Source: Pseudoxanthomonas sp.
GTDB taxonomy: Bacteria > Pseudomonadota > Gammaproteobacteria > Xanthomonadales > Xanthomonadaceae
Reading direction: 5' to 3'
DNA length: 64,000 nt
Assembly (NCBI RefSeq): GCF_035999195.1
Contig: NZ_DASYGY010000004.1
Coordinates: forward strand, 186,001-250,000
In this document: in pieces, positions 32,963 to 43,000 of the stretch
Position numbering within the stretch: position 1 is the first letter of the stretch
Layout of the letters: every line of letters begins with the position of its first letter
Position numbers and translations under genes: made by a program
The notes under the pieces: model-generated
Database searches by the model: none
What the model was told of the DNA's origin: nothing
The model's input: only the letters and a program-made list of their open reading frames with translations

Positions 32963-34069
32963 ATGCGTACCGTTGCGCACCGCCGTCCTGCGTCCCTGAA
33001 AACGCTCACCGGCAGGCTCGCCATCACCAGCAGCCTGCTGCTCGCGCTCGCTGCGTGCAAACCGCAAGCGCCTGCCGCCGATCCTGCGGGCGCGGCGCCT
33101 GCCGCCGGCGGTGGCGAACTGAATCTCTACACCACGCGCGAGCCCGCGCTGGTGCAGCCGCTGCTCGATGCGTTCACCGCGCAGACCGGCACCAGGGTCA
33201 ACACGGTCTTCGTGAAGGATGGTCTGCCCGAGCGCCTGCGCGCCGAAGGCGAGCGTTCGCCGGCCGACGTGCTGATGACGGTCGACAGCGGCAACCTGAT
33301 CGAACTGGTGGAAGGCGGCCACACGCAGCCGGTCGCGTCCGAGGTGCTCGACGCCGCGATTCCGGCGCACCTGCGTGCGGCCGATGGCCAGTGGTTCGCG
33401 CTGTCGCTGCGCGACCGCGTGCTGTACGCGCGCAAGGACCTGTCGCTGGCCGGCTTCGCCTACGAAGACCTGGCCAAGCCGGAATGGAAGGGCAGGGTGT
33501 GCATCCGCTCCGGCCAGCATCCGTACAACATCAGCCTGATCGCGGCGATGATCGTCCACGCCGGCGAGCCTGCGACGGAGCGGTGGCTGCGTGGCGTCAA
33601 GGCGAACCTGGCGCGCAAGGCGGCCGGTGGCGACCGCGAAGTCGCACGCGACATCCTCGGCGGCATCTGCGACATCGGCATCGCCAACGCGTACTACGTC
33701 GGCCGCATGAAAAACAGCGACGAAGGCTCCGAGCAGCGCCAGTGGGGCGATGCGATCCGGGTCGTGCGCCCGGTGTTCGCCTCGGCGACGTCGAGCGGCA
33801 CCCACGTCAACATCAGTGGCGCGTCGGTGGCGAAGTTCTCGCCGAACCGCGACAACGCGGTGAAGTTGCTGGAATTCCTGGTCTCGGACGAGGCGCAGAG
33901 CCTGTATGCGAAGGCCAACTACGAGTACCCGGTGAAGGCGGGCGTGGAACTGGATCCGGTCGTCGCCAGCTTCGGCGAGCTGACCAGCGATCCGTTGCCG
34001 CTGCAGCAGGTGGTCGCGCAGCGCAGGAAGGCCAGCGAACTGGTCGACCGCGTGGGCTTCGACAACTGA
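32963..34069 (+). CDS. ferric iron ABC transporter substrate-binding lipoprotein
   Basis: 368 residues from ATG 32963. Lipobox LALAAC (Cys32) with Lys-Pro after it; the anchor places it in the periplasm. Solute-binding fold: LNLYTTREPALVQPLL, and GICDIGIANAYYVGRM supplying the Tyr pair that binds iron in the FutA/AfuA class. Followed eleven bases later by the permease. It may bind Fe3+ in the periplasm. Confidence 0.88.
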   Translation: MRTVAHRRPASLKTLTGRLAITSSLLLALAACKPQAPAADPAGAAPAAGGGELNLYTTREPALVQPLLDAFTAQTGTRVNTVFVKDGLPERLRAEGERSPADVLMTVDSGNLIELVEGGHTQPVASEVLDAAIPAHLRAADGQWFALSLRDRVLYARKDLSLAGFAYEDLAKPEWKGRVCIRSGQHPYNISLIAAMIVHAGEPATERWLRGVKANLARKAAGGDREVARDILGGICDIGIANAYYVGRMKNSDEGSEQRQWGDAIRVVRPVFASATSSGTHVNISGASVAKFSPNRDNAVKLLEFLVSDEAQSLYAKANYEYPVKAGVELDPVVASFGELTSDPLPLQQVVAQRRKASELVDRVGFDN

Positions 34070-34079
34070 GGTGCATGCC

Positions 34080-35741
34080 GTGCCGCGGTTCCCTGGCCTG
34101 ACCGGGGGATGGCGCGTCGCCGCGGCCGGCATCGGGCTGGTCGCGGTCGCGCCGCTGCTGGCCCTTGCGTGGCAGGCCGGCGGCGGCGATGTCGGCCAGT
34201 GGTCGCACCTGATGGCGCACGTGTTGCCGCGCGCCGGATTGAACACCCTCTGGGTGCTGGCCGGCGTGGCGCTGGTCGTCGGTGTCGTGGGCACGGGCAC
34301 CGCCTGGCTGGTGACCGCGTTCGACTTTCCCGGTCGCCGCACGATGGCCTGGGCGCTGCTGCTGCCGCTGGCCGTGCCCACCTACATCGTGGCCTACGTC
34401 TACCTCGACCTGCTGCATCCGCTCGGCCCGCTGCATGCCGGCCTGCGCGCAGTGCTGGGCATCGACGATCCGCGCGGTCTCCGCTTGCCGGATGCGCGCT
34501 CGCTCGCGGGTTGCATCGTCCTGCTCGGTTTCGTCCTGTATCCCTACGTGTACCTCACCACGCGCGCCATGTTCATGACCCAGGCCGGTGGTCTGCTGGA
34601 CGCGGCGCGCTCGCTCGGAACGCCGTCCGCGGCGCTGTTCCATCGCGTGGCCCTGCCGCTCGCGCGGCCGGCGATCGCCGTGGGCATGGTGCTGGCCCTG
34701 CTGGAAGCCCTCAACGACATCGGCGCGTCGGAGTTCCTCGGCGTGCAGACACTGACCGTGGCCATCTACACCACCTGGATATCGCGCAGCGACCTGGCCG
34801 GCGCCGCGCAGATCGCCATCGGCATGCTGGCGATCGTGCTCGCGCTGATCGCGCTGGAACGCTACGGACGGCGGCGGCAGCGCTACGCCGCGCAACGACG
34901 GCCGCATCCGATGCAGCCGCGCCGTCTGCATGGCGCGAAAGCGCTGGCTGCCTTCGTCGCCGCGCTGCTGCCGGTGCTGGTGGGTTTCCTGCTGCCGTTC
35001 GGACACCTGGCCGCCAGCGCGTGGACGCGCTGGCGGCGCGAAGGCGTGTCGGCGCAGCTGGTGGACAGCCTGTGGAACACGCTGGCGGTGGCGCTGCTCG
35101 CCACGCTGGCGGCGCTGGCCACCGCGCTGGTCGTGGTGTGGGCGCTGCGGCTGGCGCGTGCACTACGCAGGCCTGCGCTGGAGATCGCCAGTGTGCGTGC
35201 CGCGGGCCTTGGCTATGCCATCCCGGGCACCGTACTCGCGCTGGGATTGCTGGTCCCGTTCGCGATGTTCGATGCCGGGCTCTCGCAGGCGCTGTCGTCG
35301 TTCGGCATCGGACCGCGACTATGGCTGATGGGATCGGTGGCGGGGCTGGTGATCGCGTACACGCTGCGGTTCCTCACCATCGCGATCGGAAATCTCGAGG
35401 CGGGTTTCGAGCGTATCCCCGTGTCGATGGACGATGCCGCACGAAGCCTGGGGACCACCGCCTCGGCGACGCTGCGGCGGGTGCACGTGCCGCTGCTGCG
35501 GCCTGCGCTGGCCGCGGCGGTGTTGCTGGTGTTCATCGACGTCATGAAGGAACTGCCTGCGACCTTGCTGCTGCGGCCGCCGGGCTTCGATACGTTGGCG
35601 ACATGGCTGTACGCCGACGCCGCGCGCGGCGCATACGAGGAGGGCGCGATCGCCGCACTGCTGATCGTGCTGGCGGGCCTGTTGCCGGTCATCCTGCTGG
35701 CGCGCGCCGGCCATCGCATGGGGAGGCATCACGTCGCATGA
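34080..35741 (+). CDS. ferric iron ABC transporter permease (FbpB-like)
   Basis: Fused double permease of 553 residues from a GTG at 34080 (TGAGG eight bases upstream); a GTG at 34071 is also possible. About twelve membrane helices with two EAA-type loops: DAARSLGTPSAALFHRVALP and DAARSLGTTASATLRRVHVP. Imports iron across the inner membrane. The stop overlaps the ATPase start by four bases. Confidence 0.9.
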   Translation: MPRFPGLTGGWRVAAAGIGLVAVAPLLALAWQAGGGDVGQWSHLMAHVLPRAGLNTLWVLAGVALVVGVVGTGTAWLVTAFDFPGRRTMAWALLLPLAVPTYIVAYVYLDLLHPLGPLHAGLRAVLGIDDPRGLRLPDARSLAGCIVLLGFVLYPYVYLTTRAMFMTQAGGLLDAARSLGTPSAALFHRVALPLARPAIAVGMVLALLEALNDIGASEFLGVQTLTVAIYTTWISRSDLAGAAQIAIGMLAIVLALIALERYGRRRQRYAAQRRPHPMQPRRLHGAKALAAFVAALLPVLVGFLLPFGHLAASAWTRWRREGVSAQLVDSLWNTLAVALLATLAALATALVVVWALRLARALRRPALEIASVRAAGLGYAIPGTVLALGLLVPFAMFDAGLSQALSSFGIGPRLWLMGSVAGLVIAYTLRFLTIAIGNLEAGFERIPVSMDDAARSLGTTASATLRRVHVPLLRPALAAAVLLVFIDVMKELPATLLLRPPGFDTLATWLYADAARGAYEEGAIAALLIVLAGLLPVILLARAGHRMGRHHVA

Positions 35742-36739
35742 CGCAGGACGACTGGCTCGCAGTGGAGGATCTGGTGGTCGGTTATCCCGGCCCGCAAGGA
35801 TGGCGTGCGGTGGTGCATGGCCTGTCGCTGCGCCTGCAGCGCGGCGAGATCGGTGCGCTGCTGGGCGAGTCGGGGTGCGGCAAGACCACCACGCTGCGCG
35901 CCGTTGCCGGCTTCGAGCCGGTGGCGGGCGGCCGCATCGTACTCGCCGGCGACGAACTCGCCGCCAAGGGCCGTGCGGTGCCGCCCGAACGGCGGCGCAT
36001 CGGCATGATGTTCCAGGACTACGCGCTGTTCCCGCACCTGGATGTCGCGGGCAATGTCGGCTTCGGTCTGCGGGCGTCGGGTGCCGCCGAACGCGACGCG
36101 CGGGTGCGCGCGATGCTGGAGCTGGTGGGCCTGCCCGAGGCCGCGCACGCGTTCCCGCACGAACTCTCCGGTGGGCAGCAGCAACGTGTCGCGCTCGCGC
36201 GCGCACTGGCACCACGGCCGTCCTTGCTGCTGCTGGACGAGCCGTTTTCCAGTCTCGACGTGCAGATGCGCGGCCGACTCGCCGCCGAACTGCGGGACCT
36301 GCTCAAGGCGACGGGTACGACCTCGCTGCTGGTCACCCACGACCAGTCGGAGGCGTTCGCCATGGCCGACCGAGTCGGCGTGATGGACATGGGGCGTCTG
36401 CTGCAATGGGACCGGCCCGAGATGCTCTACCGGGCGCCTGCGGATCGCGCCGTGGCCATCTTCGTCGGGCGTGGCGTCGTGGTGCCGGCGTCCGCACTGG
36501 AACCGGGGGGCCGCGGCGACGTCCTGCTCCGGCCCGGCGACCTGCGATGGGACCCTCGCGGCGACCTGCGTGGCGTGCTGTCTGGCGTCGCGTTCCGGGG
36601 TCCGCACTTCGAAGGGCGGGTGACGCTGCCCGGTGGCGAGCGCGTGGACGTGGATTTGGGCGTGGCCGAGCCGCCGGCGGTCGGCACGACCATCACGATG
36701 GCGTGGACAGGCCACTCCTCGCCGATCCGGTTGCCATGA
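35738..36739 (+). CDS. ferric iron ABC transporter ATPase (FbpC-like)
   Basis: 333 residues. Walker A GESGCGKTT, signature LSGGQQQR, Walker B LLLLDEPFSSLD and switch His in VTHDQSEA. A C-terminal TOBE-like domain (about 240-333) follows. Powers the FbpB-type permease. Coupled to the permease by ATGA. It completes a three-gene iron importer. Confidence 0.92.
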   Translation: MTQDDWLAVEDLVVGYPGPQGWRAVVHGLSLRLQRGEIGALLGESGCGKTTTLRAVAGFEPVAGGRIVLAGDELAAKGRAVPPERRRIGMMFQDYALFPHLDVAGNVGFGLRASGAAERDARVRAMLELVGLPEAAHAFPHELSGGQQQRVALARALAPRPSLLLLDEPFSSLDVQMRGRLAAELRDLLKATGTTSLLVTHDQSEAFAMADRVGVMDMGRLLQWDRPEMLYRAPADRAVAIFVGRGVVVPASALEPGGRGDVLLRPGDLRWDPRGDLRGVLSGVAFRGPHFEGRVTLPGGERVDVDLGVAEPPAVGTTITMAWTGHSSPIRLP

Positions 36740-36788
36740 TCTGCATCTGCCGCACGACGCGCGACGTCGCACGCCGTGCGCGACGCGA

Positions 36789-37388
36789 TCAGCCGTGCAG
36801 CTTGATCGCGGTCTCCGCGACGACGCGGCCCTGGTAGCGCGCGCCCTTCAGTTCGTTCTCCGAAGGTTGGCGCGAGCCGTCGCCGCCGGCGATCGTGCTG
36901 GCGCCGTACGGCGAGCCGCCGGTGATCTCGTCCAGCGTCATCTGCCCGGCATGGCCGTAATCCAGGCCGACGATCACCATGCCGAAATGCAGCAGGTTGG
37001 TGATGATCGAGAACAGTGTGGTCTCCTGGCCGCCGTGCTGGGTGGCGGTGGAGGTGAACGCGGCGCCGACCTTGCCGTGCAGGGCGCCACGCGCCCACAG
37101 GCCGCCGGCCTGGTCCAGGAAATTGGCCATCTGCGAACTGATGCGGCCGAAGCGGGTGCCGGTGCCGACGATGATCGCATCGTAGTCGGCCAGTTCGGCG
37201 ATGGTGGCGATCGGCGCCGGCTGGTCCAGCTTGTAGCGCGAGGCGCGCGCCACGTCCTCGGGCACCAGTTCGGGCACGCGCTTGATGTCGACCTGCGCGC
37301 CGGCGTCGCTCGCACCTTCGGCGATCGCCTGCGCCATGGTTTCGATGTGCCCGTAGGCGGAGTAGTACAGCACCAGGATCCTGGCCAT
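36789..37388 (-). CDS. wrbA: NAD(P)H:quinone oxidoreductase WrbA
   Basis: 199 residues. Flavodoxin-like fold; FMN loop LYYSAYGHIETMA, GTGTRFGRISSQM and the WrbA tail GGSPYGASTIAGGDGSRQPSENEL. Two-electron quinone reductase guarding against oxidative stress. Its ATG has GAGGAGC upstream. The AraC regulator gene ends twelve bases before it on the same strand, so both may be co-transcribed. Confidence 0.95.
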   Translation of the reverse strand: MARILVLYYSAYGHIETMAQAIAEGASDAGAQVDIKRVPELVPEDVARASRYKLDQPAPIATIAELADYDAIIVGTGTRFGRISSQMANFLDQAGGLWARGALHGKVGAAFTSTATQHGGQETTLFSIITNLLHFGMVIVGLDYGHAGQMTLDEITGGSPYGASTIAGGDGSRQPSENELKGARYQGRVVAETAIKLHG

Positions 37389-37400
37389 CGTGATTGCTCC

Positions 37401-37847
37401 TCAGGGATGCGCGTGCGCGTAAGAGGGTTGCGGCGGGGCCAGTGTGCGCACCGCCCCCGTGGTGCCGGCGTGATGGTGCTGGCGCGAGAACGCGCGCGGC
37501 GACACGCCGGTGGCGCGCCGGAAGGTGCGGGTGAAGTGGCTCTGGTCGTAGAAGCCCAGCGCGGCGGCCGTGTCGGCGATGCGCTGGTCGCCGCGCGCGA
37601 GCATTTCCTTCGCGCGTTCCAGGCGCAGCCGCATGACGTAGGCCATCGGGCTGCAGCCGGTCCGCTGGCGGAACTGGCGGGCGAAGTGGAAGCGGCTGAC
37701 GCATGCGGCCGAGGCGATGTCGGCGAGCGTGAAGGTGCGGCCGAGGTTGTGCAGGATGAAGGCATCCGCACGTCGGAAGGCACGATCGTTCAGGCCGGCG
37801 GCAGGGCGTGGATCGGGCGCGTGGAGATCCTGGCGTACGGGCATCAT
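37401..37847 (-). CDS. AraC-family transcriptional regulator
   Basis: 148 residues from the first of two ATGs (37847); longer upstream frames enter the intergenic region. Two helix-turn-helices typical of the AraC DNA-binding domain: LADIASAACVSRFHFARQFR and IADTAAALGFYDQSHFTRTF. A ligand-binding domain is nearly absent, so this is a short AraC form. It precedes wrbA and is divergent from the LuxR-type regulator. Confidence 0.85.
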   Translation of the reverse strand: MMPVRQDLHAPDPRPAAGLNDRAFRRADAFILHNLGRTFTLADIASAACVSRFHFARQFRQRTGCSPMAYVMRLRLERAKEMLARGDQRIADTAAALGFYDQSHFTRTFRRATGVSPRAFSRQHHHAGTTGAVRTLAPPQPSYAHAHP

Positions 37848-37951
37848 GGTATGTGGTCGCTGTGTGGCGTGCGCGGTGCGCAGCGCGTGGTCCCCTTCGT
37901 CCAAGGTGCGCGGATGGGCGCGGCGGCGGAACCCCAATCGGCGTGACCGAC

Positions 37952-37973
37952 GGCTCCCCCGATCGGGGGAGCC
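37952..37973. promoter_or_regulatory. perfect 22-base palindrome in AraC/LuxR intergenic region
   Basis: Arms GGCTCCCCC and GGGGGAGCC flank GATC, a perfect 22-base inverted repeat. A second site with the same left arm lies at 38033-38052. The pair suggests binding sites for one of the divergent regulators. It could also be a chance GC palindrome or a hairpin, but no T-run follows. Confidence 0.55.
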
Positions 37974-38032
37974 CGTGACGCCGCCGATTTCCGCAGCCGG
38001 CGGGCAGGCGCAGGCAGGGCGCCTGGCGATGC

Positions 38033-38052
38033 GGCTCCCCCGTATAGGGGCT
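38033..38052 (+). promoter_or_regulatory. CCCC/GGGG operator-like site before the LuxR regulator
   Basis: GGCTCCCC, then CGTATA, then GGGGCT. A TATGGT -10 at 38076-38081 would set the start near 38088, placing this site around -43, the position for an activator. Same left arm as the palindrome at 37952. Confidence 0.55.
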
Positions 38053-38110
38053 TCGCGCCGCACCGGGTGGCGCGCTATGGTGGCGCGCACTCCGGCCTGA
38101 GCCCGCACCC

Positions 38111-38767
38111 GTGGCCTCTCCTTCCTCCGCCAGTCCTTCCGCCTCCGAGGGCATGATCCGGGTGCTGGTCGTGGACGACCATCCGCTGCTGCGCGAGGGC
38201 ATCGCCGCCGTGCTCGCCACCCAGCCCGACATGCGCGTGCAGGCGGAGGCCACCGAAGGCGCCGAGGCGGTCGCGCTGTATGCGAGGCTGCGGCCGGACG
38301 TGGTGCTGATGGACCTGCAGATGCCCGGCATGGACGGGATCAGCGCGATCCGTGCGATCCGCGAACAGGATCCCGCGGCGCGCATCGTGGTGCTGACCAC
38401 CTACCAGGGTGACGTGCAGGCGCTGCGTGCGCTGCGTGCCGGGGCGCACGGCTATCTGCTCAAGAGCATGCTGCGTCGCGAACTGGTGGACACCATCCGC
38501 ACCGTGCATGCCGGCGGCCGGCGCGTGCCGGCGGAGATCGCGGACAGCCTGGCGGCGCACGTGGGCGACGACGGTCTGAGCGGACGCGAGATCGACGTGC
38601 TGCGGCAGGTCGCCGAAGGCAACGCCAACAAACGCGTGGCGCGCAACCTGGGCATCTCGGAAGAGACGGTCAAGGCGCACATGAAGAGCATCCTGTCCAA
38701 GCTGGGCGCCAACGACCGCACCCACGCCGTCACCATCGCGATCAAGCGCGGCATCATGCCGCTGTGA
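38111..38767 (+). CDS. LuxR/NarL-type response regulator
   Basis: 218 residues from GTG 38111; an ATG at 38153 (MIRVLVVDD) is a plausible alternative. Receiver with DD pocket, Asp68 phosphoacceptor and KSM lysine near 118; C-terminal LuxR helix-turn-helix (SGREIDVLRQVAEGNANK, SEETVKAHMKSILSKLG). Likely partner of the propeller sensor kinase at 40035-43091, with only the Tat hydrolase gene between them. May bind the CCCC/GGGG sites upstream. Confidence 0.88.
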   Translation: MASPSSASPSASEGMIRVLVVDDHPLLREGIAAVLATQPDMRVQAEATEGAEAVALYARLRPDVVLMDLQMPGMDGISAIRAIREQDPAARIVVLTTYQGDVQALRALRAGAHGYLLKSMLRRELVDTIRTVHAGGRRVPAEIADSLAAHVGDDGLSGREIDVLRQVAEGNANKRVARNLGISEETVKAHMKSILSKLGANDRTHAVTIAIKRGIMPL

Positions 38768-38862
38768 CCGGCGCGCGCGTTCGCGCACGGATGTGCAATC
38801 GCGTCGTCATGGCGCGCGTGCACCCTGACGGGGTCTCCACACCCGCAAGGCGCACCCTGATC

Positions 38863-39837
38863 ATGCGCGATCACGACTCCACGCCTGCCGACCCGCAACG
38901 ACGCCGCCTGATGGTCGCCGGTGCGGCGGCCACCACGCTCGCCGCGCTTCCCGCCCTGCCGCTGATGGCAGCGGGCCTACGCTCTCCCACCATCCCCCAC
39001 GAGGAACGACGCATGGCTACCTTCACCACCAAAGACGGCACGACGATCTGGTACAAGGACTGGGGCAAGGGTCCCGTGGTGTCCTTCAGCCACGGCTGGC
39101 CGTTGAGCGCCGACGCCTGGGATCCGCAGATCTTCCACCTGGCCAGCAACGGGTTCCGCTGCATCGCCCACGACCGCCGCGGCCATGGCCGCTCCAGCCA
39201 GCCGTGGCAGGGCAACGAGATGGATACCTATGCCGATGACCTGGAGCAGCTGTTCGAGCACCTGGGCGTCAAGGACGTGGTGATGATCGGCCACTCGACC
39301 GGCGGTGGCGAAGTCGCGCGCTACATCGGTCGGCATGGCACGAAGCGGGTGAAGAAGGCGGTGCTGATGGGTGCCGTGCCGCCGATCATGCTGAAGACCG
39401 ATGCCAATCCCGGCGGCCTGCCGATGTCGGTGTTCGACGGCTTCCGCCAGGCGTATCTCGCCGATCGCGCGCAGTTCTTCCTCGATGTCGCCAGCGGTCC
39501 GTTCTTCGGCTACAACCGGCCCGGCGCGAAGGTGTCGGAGGGCAACATCCGCGCCTGGTGGACGCAGGGCATGCAGTCGGGCTTCCAGAATGCGTACGAC
39601 TGCATCAAGGCGTTCTCGGAAACCGACTTCACCGAGGACCTGAAGAAGTTCGACGTGCCCACGCTGATCATCCACGGCGACGACGACCAGATCGTACCGA
39701 TCGATGCGTCCGCCAAGCTGTCGGCCAAGCTGGTGCCGGGCGCCGAGCTGAAGATCTACAAGGGCGGCTCGCATTCGCTGGGCGACACCAGCCGCGAACA
39801 GCTCAACGCCGACCTGCTGGCGTTCGCGGCAGGCTGA
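38863..39837 (+). CDS. alpha/beta hydrolase (chloroperoxidase-like), possible Tat substrate
   Basis: 324 residues from ATG 38863, giving a twin-arginine leader RRRLMVAGAAATTLAALP; an ATG at 39013 with a GAGGA site would give a 274-residue cytosolic form. Family core: HGWPLSADAWDPQ, nucleophile GHSTGGGE, HGDDDQIVP (Asp) and GGSHSLG (His). Matches cofactor-free haloperoxidase/esterase hydrolases. The two starts are a real ambiguity. It sits between the response regulator and the sensor kinase. Confidence 0.83.
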   Translation: MRDHDSTPADPQRRRLMVAGAAATTLAALPALPLMAAGLRSPTIPHEERRMATFTTKDGTTIWYKDWGKGPVVSFSHGWPLSADAWDPQIFHLASNGFRCIAHDRRGHGRSSQPWQGNEMDTYADDLEQLFEHLGVKDVVMIGHSTGGGEVARYIGRHGTKRVKKAVLMGAVPPIMLKTDANPGGLPMSVFDGFRQAYLADRAQFFLDVASGPFFGYNRPGAKVSEGNIRAWWTQGMQSGFQNAYDCIKAFSETDFTEDLKKFDVPTLIIHGDDDQIVPIDASAKLSAKLVPGAELKIYKGGSHSLGDTSREQLNADLLAFAAG

Positions 39838-40034
39838 GGCCGGCGCGGCCAGGGAGGGCCGCCTGCGGTCGCATGCCGCCGACAGATCGGGTTCCGCCAC
39901 GGCCCTTCGCGTGGCGGCCACGCGCCGGCACTCCGACGGATCGTTCGCGCTCGGTTAAAGTGAGCTGACACGAGGCGCGCGGTCGGGGCGCGCAACGCGG
40001 ACACACAACGTCGGCGGTTTACCAAGGGGGCAGG

Positions 40035-43000
40035 TTGGCCAGCGCTTGCAGCAGGCATGACGGGCGTGCCGGGAGCGGGCGCGGGTCACGCGCGTGGCTG
40101 GCCGGGCTATGCCTGCTGCTGTGCGCGCAGCTCGCGCATGCGCTGGATCCGCAGCGCCAGATCGCCCAATTCCACCACACGGCCTGGACCGTCAAGCAGG
40201 GTGCGCCGGGGCAGGTGACTGCGCTGGCGCAGACCGCCGACGGTTATCTGTGGCTGGCCACGCAGGTGGGCCTGTTCCGTTTCGATGGCGTGCGCTTCGA
40301 GCGCTACGAACCTCAGGGCCAGCAGGCATTCCCCGCCACCAGCATCTCCACGTTGCATGCCACCGCCGATGGCGGCTTGTGGATCGGTTTCCGTTATGGC
40401 GCGGTGTCGTTCCTCCGCGACGATCGCCTGATCCACTACGGCGAAGCGCAGGGCTTGCCCACCAGCACCGTGTTCCGCTTCGCGCAAGGGCACGACGGCC
40501 GCCTGTGGGCGGCGACCTTCAGCGGGCTGGTGTACCTGCACGAGGGGCGCTGGTATCGCGCCGAGCGCGAATGGCGTGTGCCGGGTACGCAGGCGCGCAC
40601 GGTGTTCACCGATCGCGACGGCACGCTGTGGGTCGCGACCGACGCCGGCATCGCGCGCCTGCGCAAGGGCATGCAGACGTTCGAGACGCTCGATATCCAC
40701 GTTGGCCGGATCAGCCAGATCGCGCAGGCGCCCGACGGCGGCCTGTGGATCGCCGAGAACGAAGGCGGCGTCCGTCAACTGCCGCTCGACGGTGCCGTGG
40801 CCACGCGCTCGCTGTCGGCGCCATCGGCCGGCCTGCTGTTCGATCGCGATGGCACGCTCTGGGCCACCACGATGGGCGAGGGCGTCCATCGGCTGGCGCA
40901 GCCGCTGCGGCGGGTCGTGGCGAACGACGAGGTCGGATTCGAGCGCTTCCGCCAGGACGACGGCCTGAGCGCCGACTACCTGCTGCCGGTGCTGGAAGAT
41001 CGCGAAGGCACCCTGTGGGTGGGCAGCAGTCGCGGCCTGGACCGCTTCCGGCATACCAACGTCATCCCCGCGATGCTGCCGGACGGCGCGCAGGATTTCG
41101 CCCTCGTCGCCGATCCCGACGGCACGTTGCTCGTCGGCAGCCGCAATCGTCCGCTGTTGAGGCTCGAGGGAGCGCACTGGCGCGACGTCGATCTGCCGCC
41201 GCCACTGACCGCCGCGCATCGCGACCGCGATGGCACCGTGTGGCTGGGAGGTCCGGGCGGACTCTGGCGCTGGCGCGAAGGACGCGCCACTGCGGTGACG
41301 CCGTTGCCGGTATCCGGCTACTCGGGCGTGCAGGCGATCGCCCGCGATGCCGACGGTGTGCTGTGGGTGTCGTTGAACACGCCCGGCATCCACCGTCTGG
41401 CGGAGGGACGCTGGCAGCAGGTACGCGGTCGCACGGGGTTGCCGCCGGGCTCCTCGCCCTTGGCGCTGCTGTCGGCCGCCGACGGTGCGCTGTGGATGGG
41501 GTATGCCCGTAATCAGATCGCGGTGATGCGGGGCGAGACGGTGCAGGCGATCGGGACTGCGCACGGGTTGCGCGTGGGCAACGTCACCGCGCTGGTGGAA
41601 GGGCGCGACGGTATCTGGATCGGCGGCGAGCGCGGCCTGGCCCGCTATGCGACCGGCAGGCTGCATTCCCTGCGTCCGCTGGCCGACAGTCCGTTCCGCG
41701 GCATCAGCGGGATCATCGAGACGCGCGCGGGCGACCTGTGGTTGAACGGCGCGCAGGGGGTGCTGCACGTCAGGGCGAGCGACGTTCCGCGGCTGTTCGA
41801 CGCCGGCGCCGACGCGCCAGCCTACGAGCGCTTCGACTTCCTCGATGGCCTGCCGGGCGTGCCCGCGCAGTTCCGCCCGATCCCGACCGCCGCCGAGGGG
41901 CGCGACGGAACACTGTGGTTCGCCACCACCAGCGGCGTGGTCGCGATCGACCCGGCCGCCCTCCGTCGCAATCGCCTTCCTCCACCGGTCGCCGTGCTGT
42001 CGCTCACGGCCGACGACCGCGTGCACCGCGCGCAGGGCGAAGCGGTGCAGCTGCCGCCGGGGACGCGCAACCTGCAGGTCGCCTACACCGCGCTCAGCCT
42101 GTCCATCCCGGAGCGGGTGCGCTTCCGTTACCGGCTGAAGGGACATGACGATGGCTGGCAGGACGCCGGCACGCGGCGTACCGCGTTCTACAACGATCCG
42201 GGCCCCGGGCGTTACGTGTTCCAGGTGATCGCCGCCAACGACGACGGCGTGTGGAACAGCGTCGGTGCGTCGCTCCCCATCGTCATCGCGCCGCGCTACT
42301 ACCAGACCCCGTGGTTCGTGGTGCTGTGCGTGGCGGGCGGCGTCTCCCTGCTCTGGATCGCCTACCTGTTGCGCCTGCGCCACGTGTCGGTACAGATCCG
42401 CGACCGCCTGCAGGAGCGCCATCGCGAACGCGAACGGATCGCGCGCGAACTGCACGATACGCTGCTGCAAAGCGTGCAGGGACTGATCCTGCGCTTCCAT
42501 GCGGTGGCCGAATCGCTGGGGCGCGACGCACCGACGCACGCGGCGATGGAGCGCGTCCTGCAGCGCGCGGACGATGTGATGGGAGAAGCGCGCGGCCGCG
42601 TGCTGGACCTGCGGGCGCACCCGCCCGGAGACCTGCCGGACATGCTGGCCGACCTGGGTGGGGAACTGGCGCCCGACTACGCCGTCGACGTCCGCATGGT
42701 CGTCGACGGCAGCGCGCGCACGCTGGATCCACTCGTGTGCGACGAGGTATACCGCATCGCGCGCGAGGCCGTGCTCAATGCCCTGCAGCACGCGCACGCC
42801 GGTCATGTCGTTCTGGAGCTTGTCTACGAACCCGGCAGACTGACCGTGCGGATCCGCGACGATGGCGTGGGCCTGCCGCAGGAAGTGCTGCGGTCCGGTG
42901 GACGCAGCGGACACTGGGGCCTGTCCGGTATGCGCGAACGCGCCGAGCGCATCGGCGCCACCCTGGATCTGAAGGCCGACCGCGGCAAGGGCACCGACGT

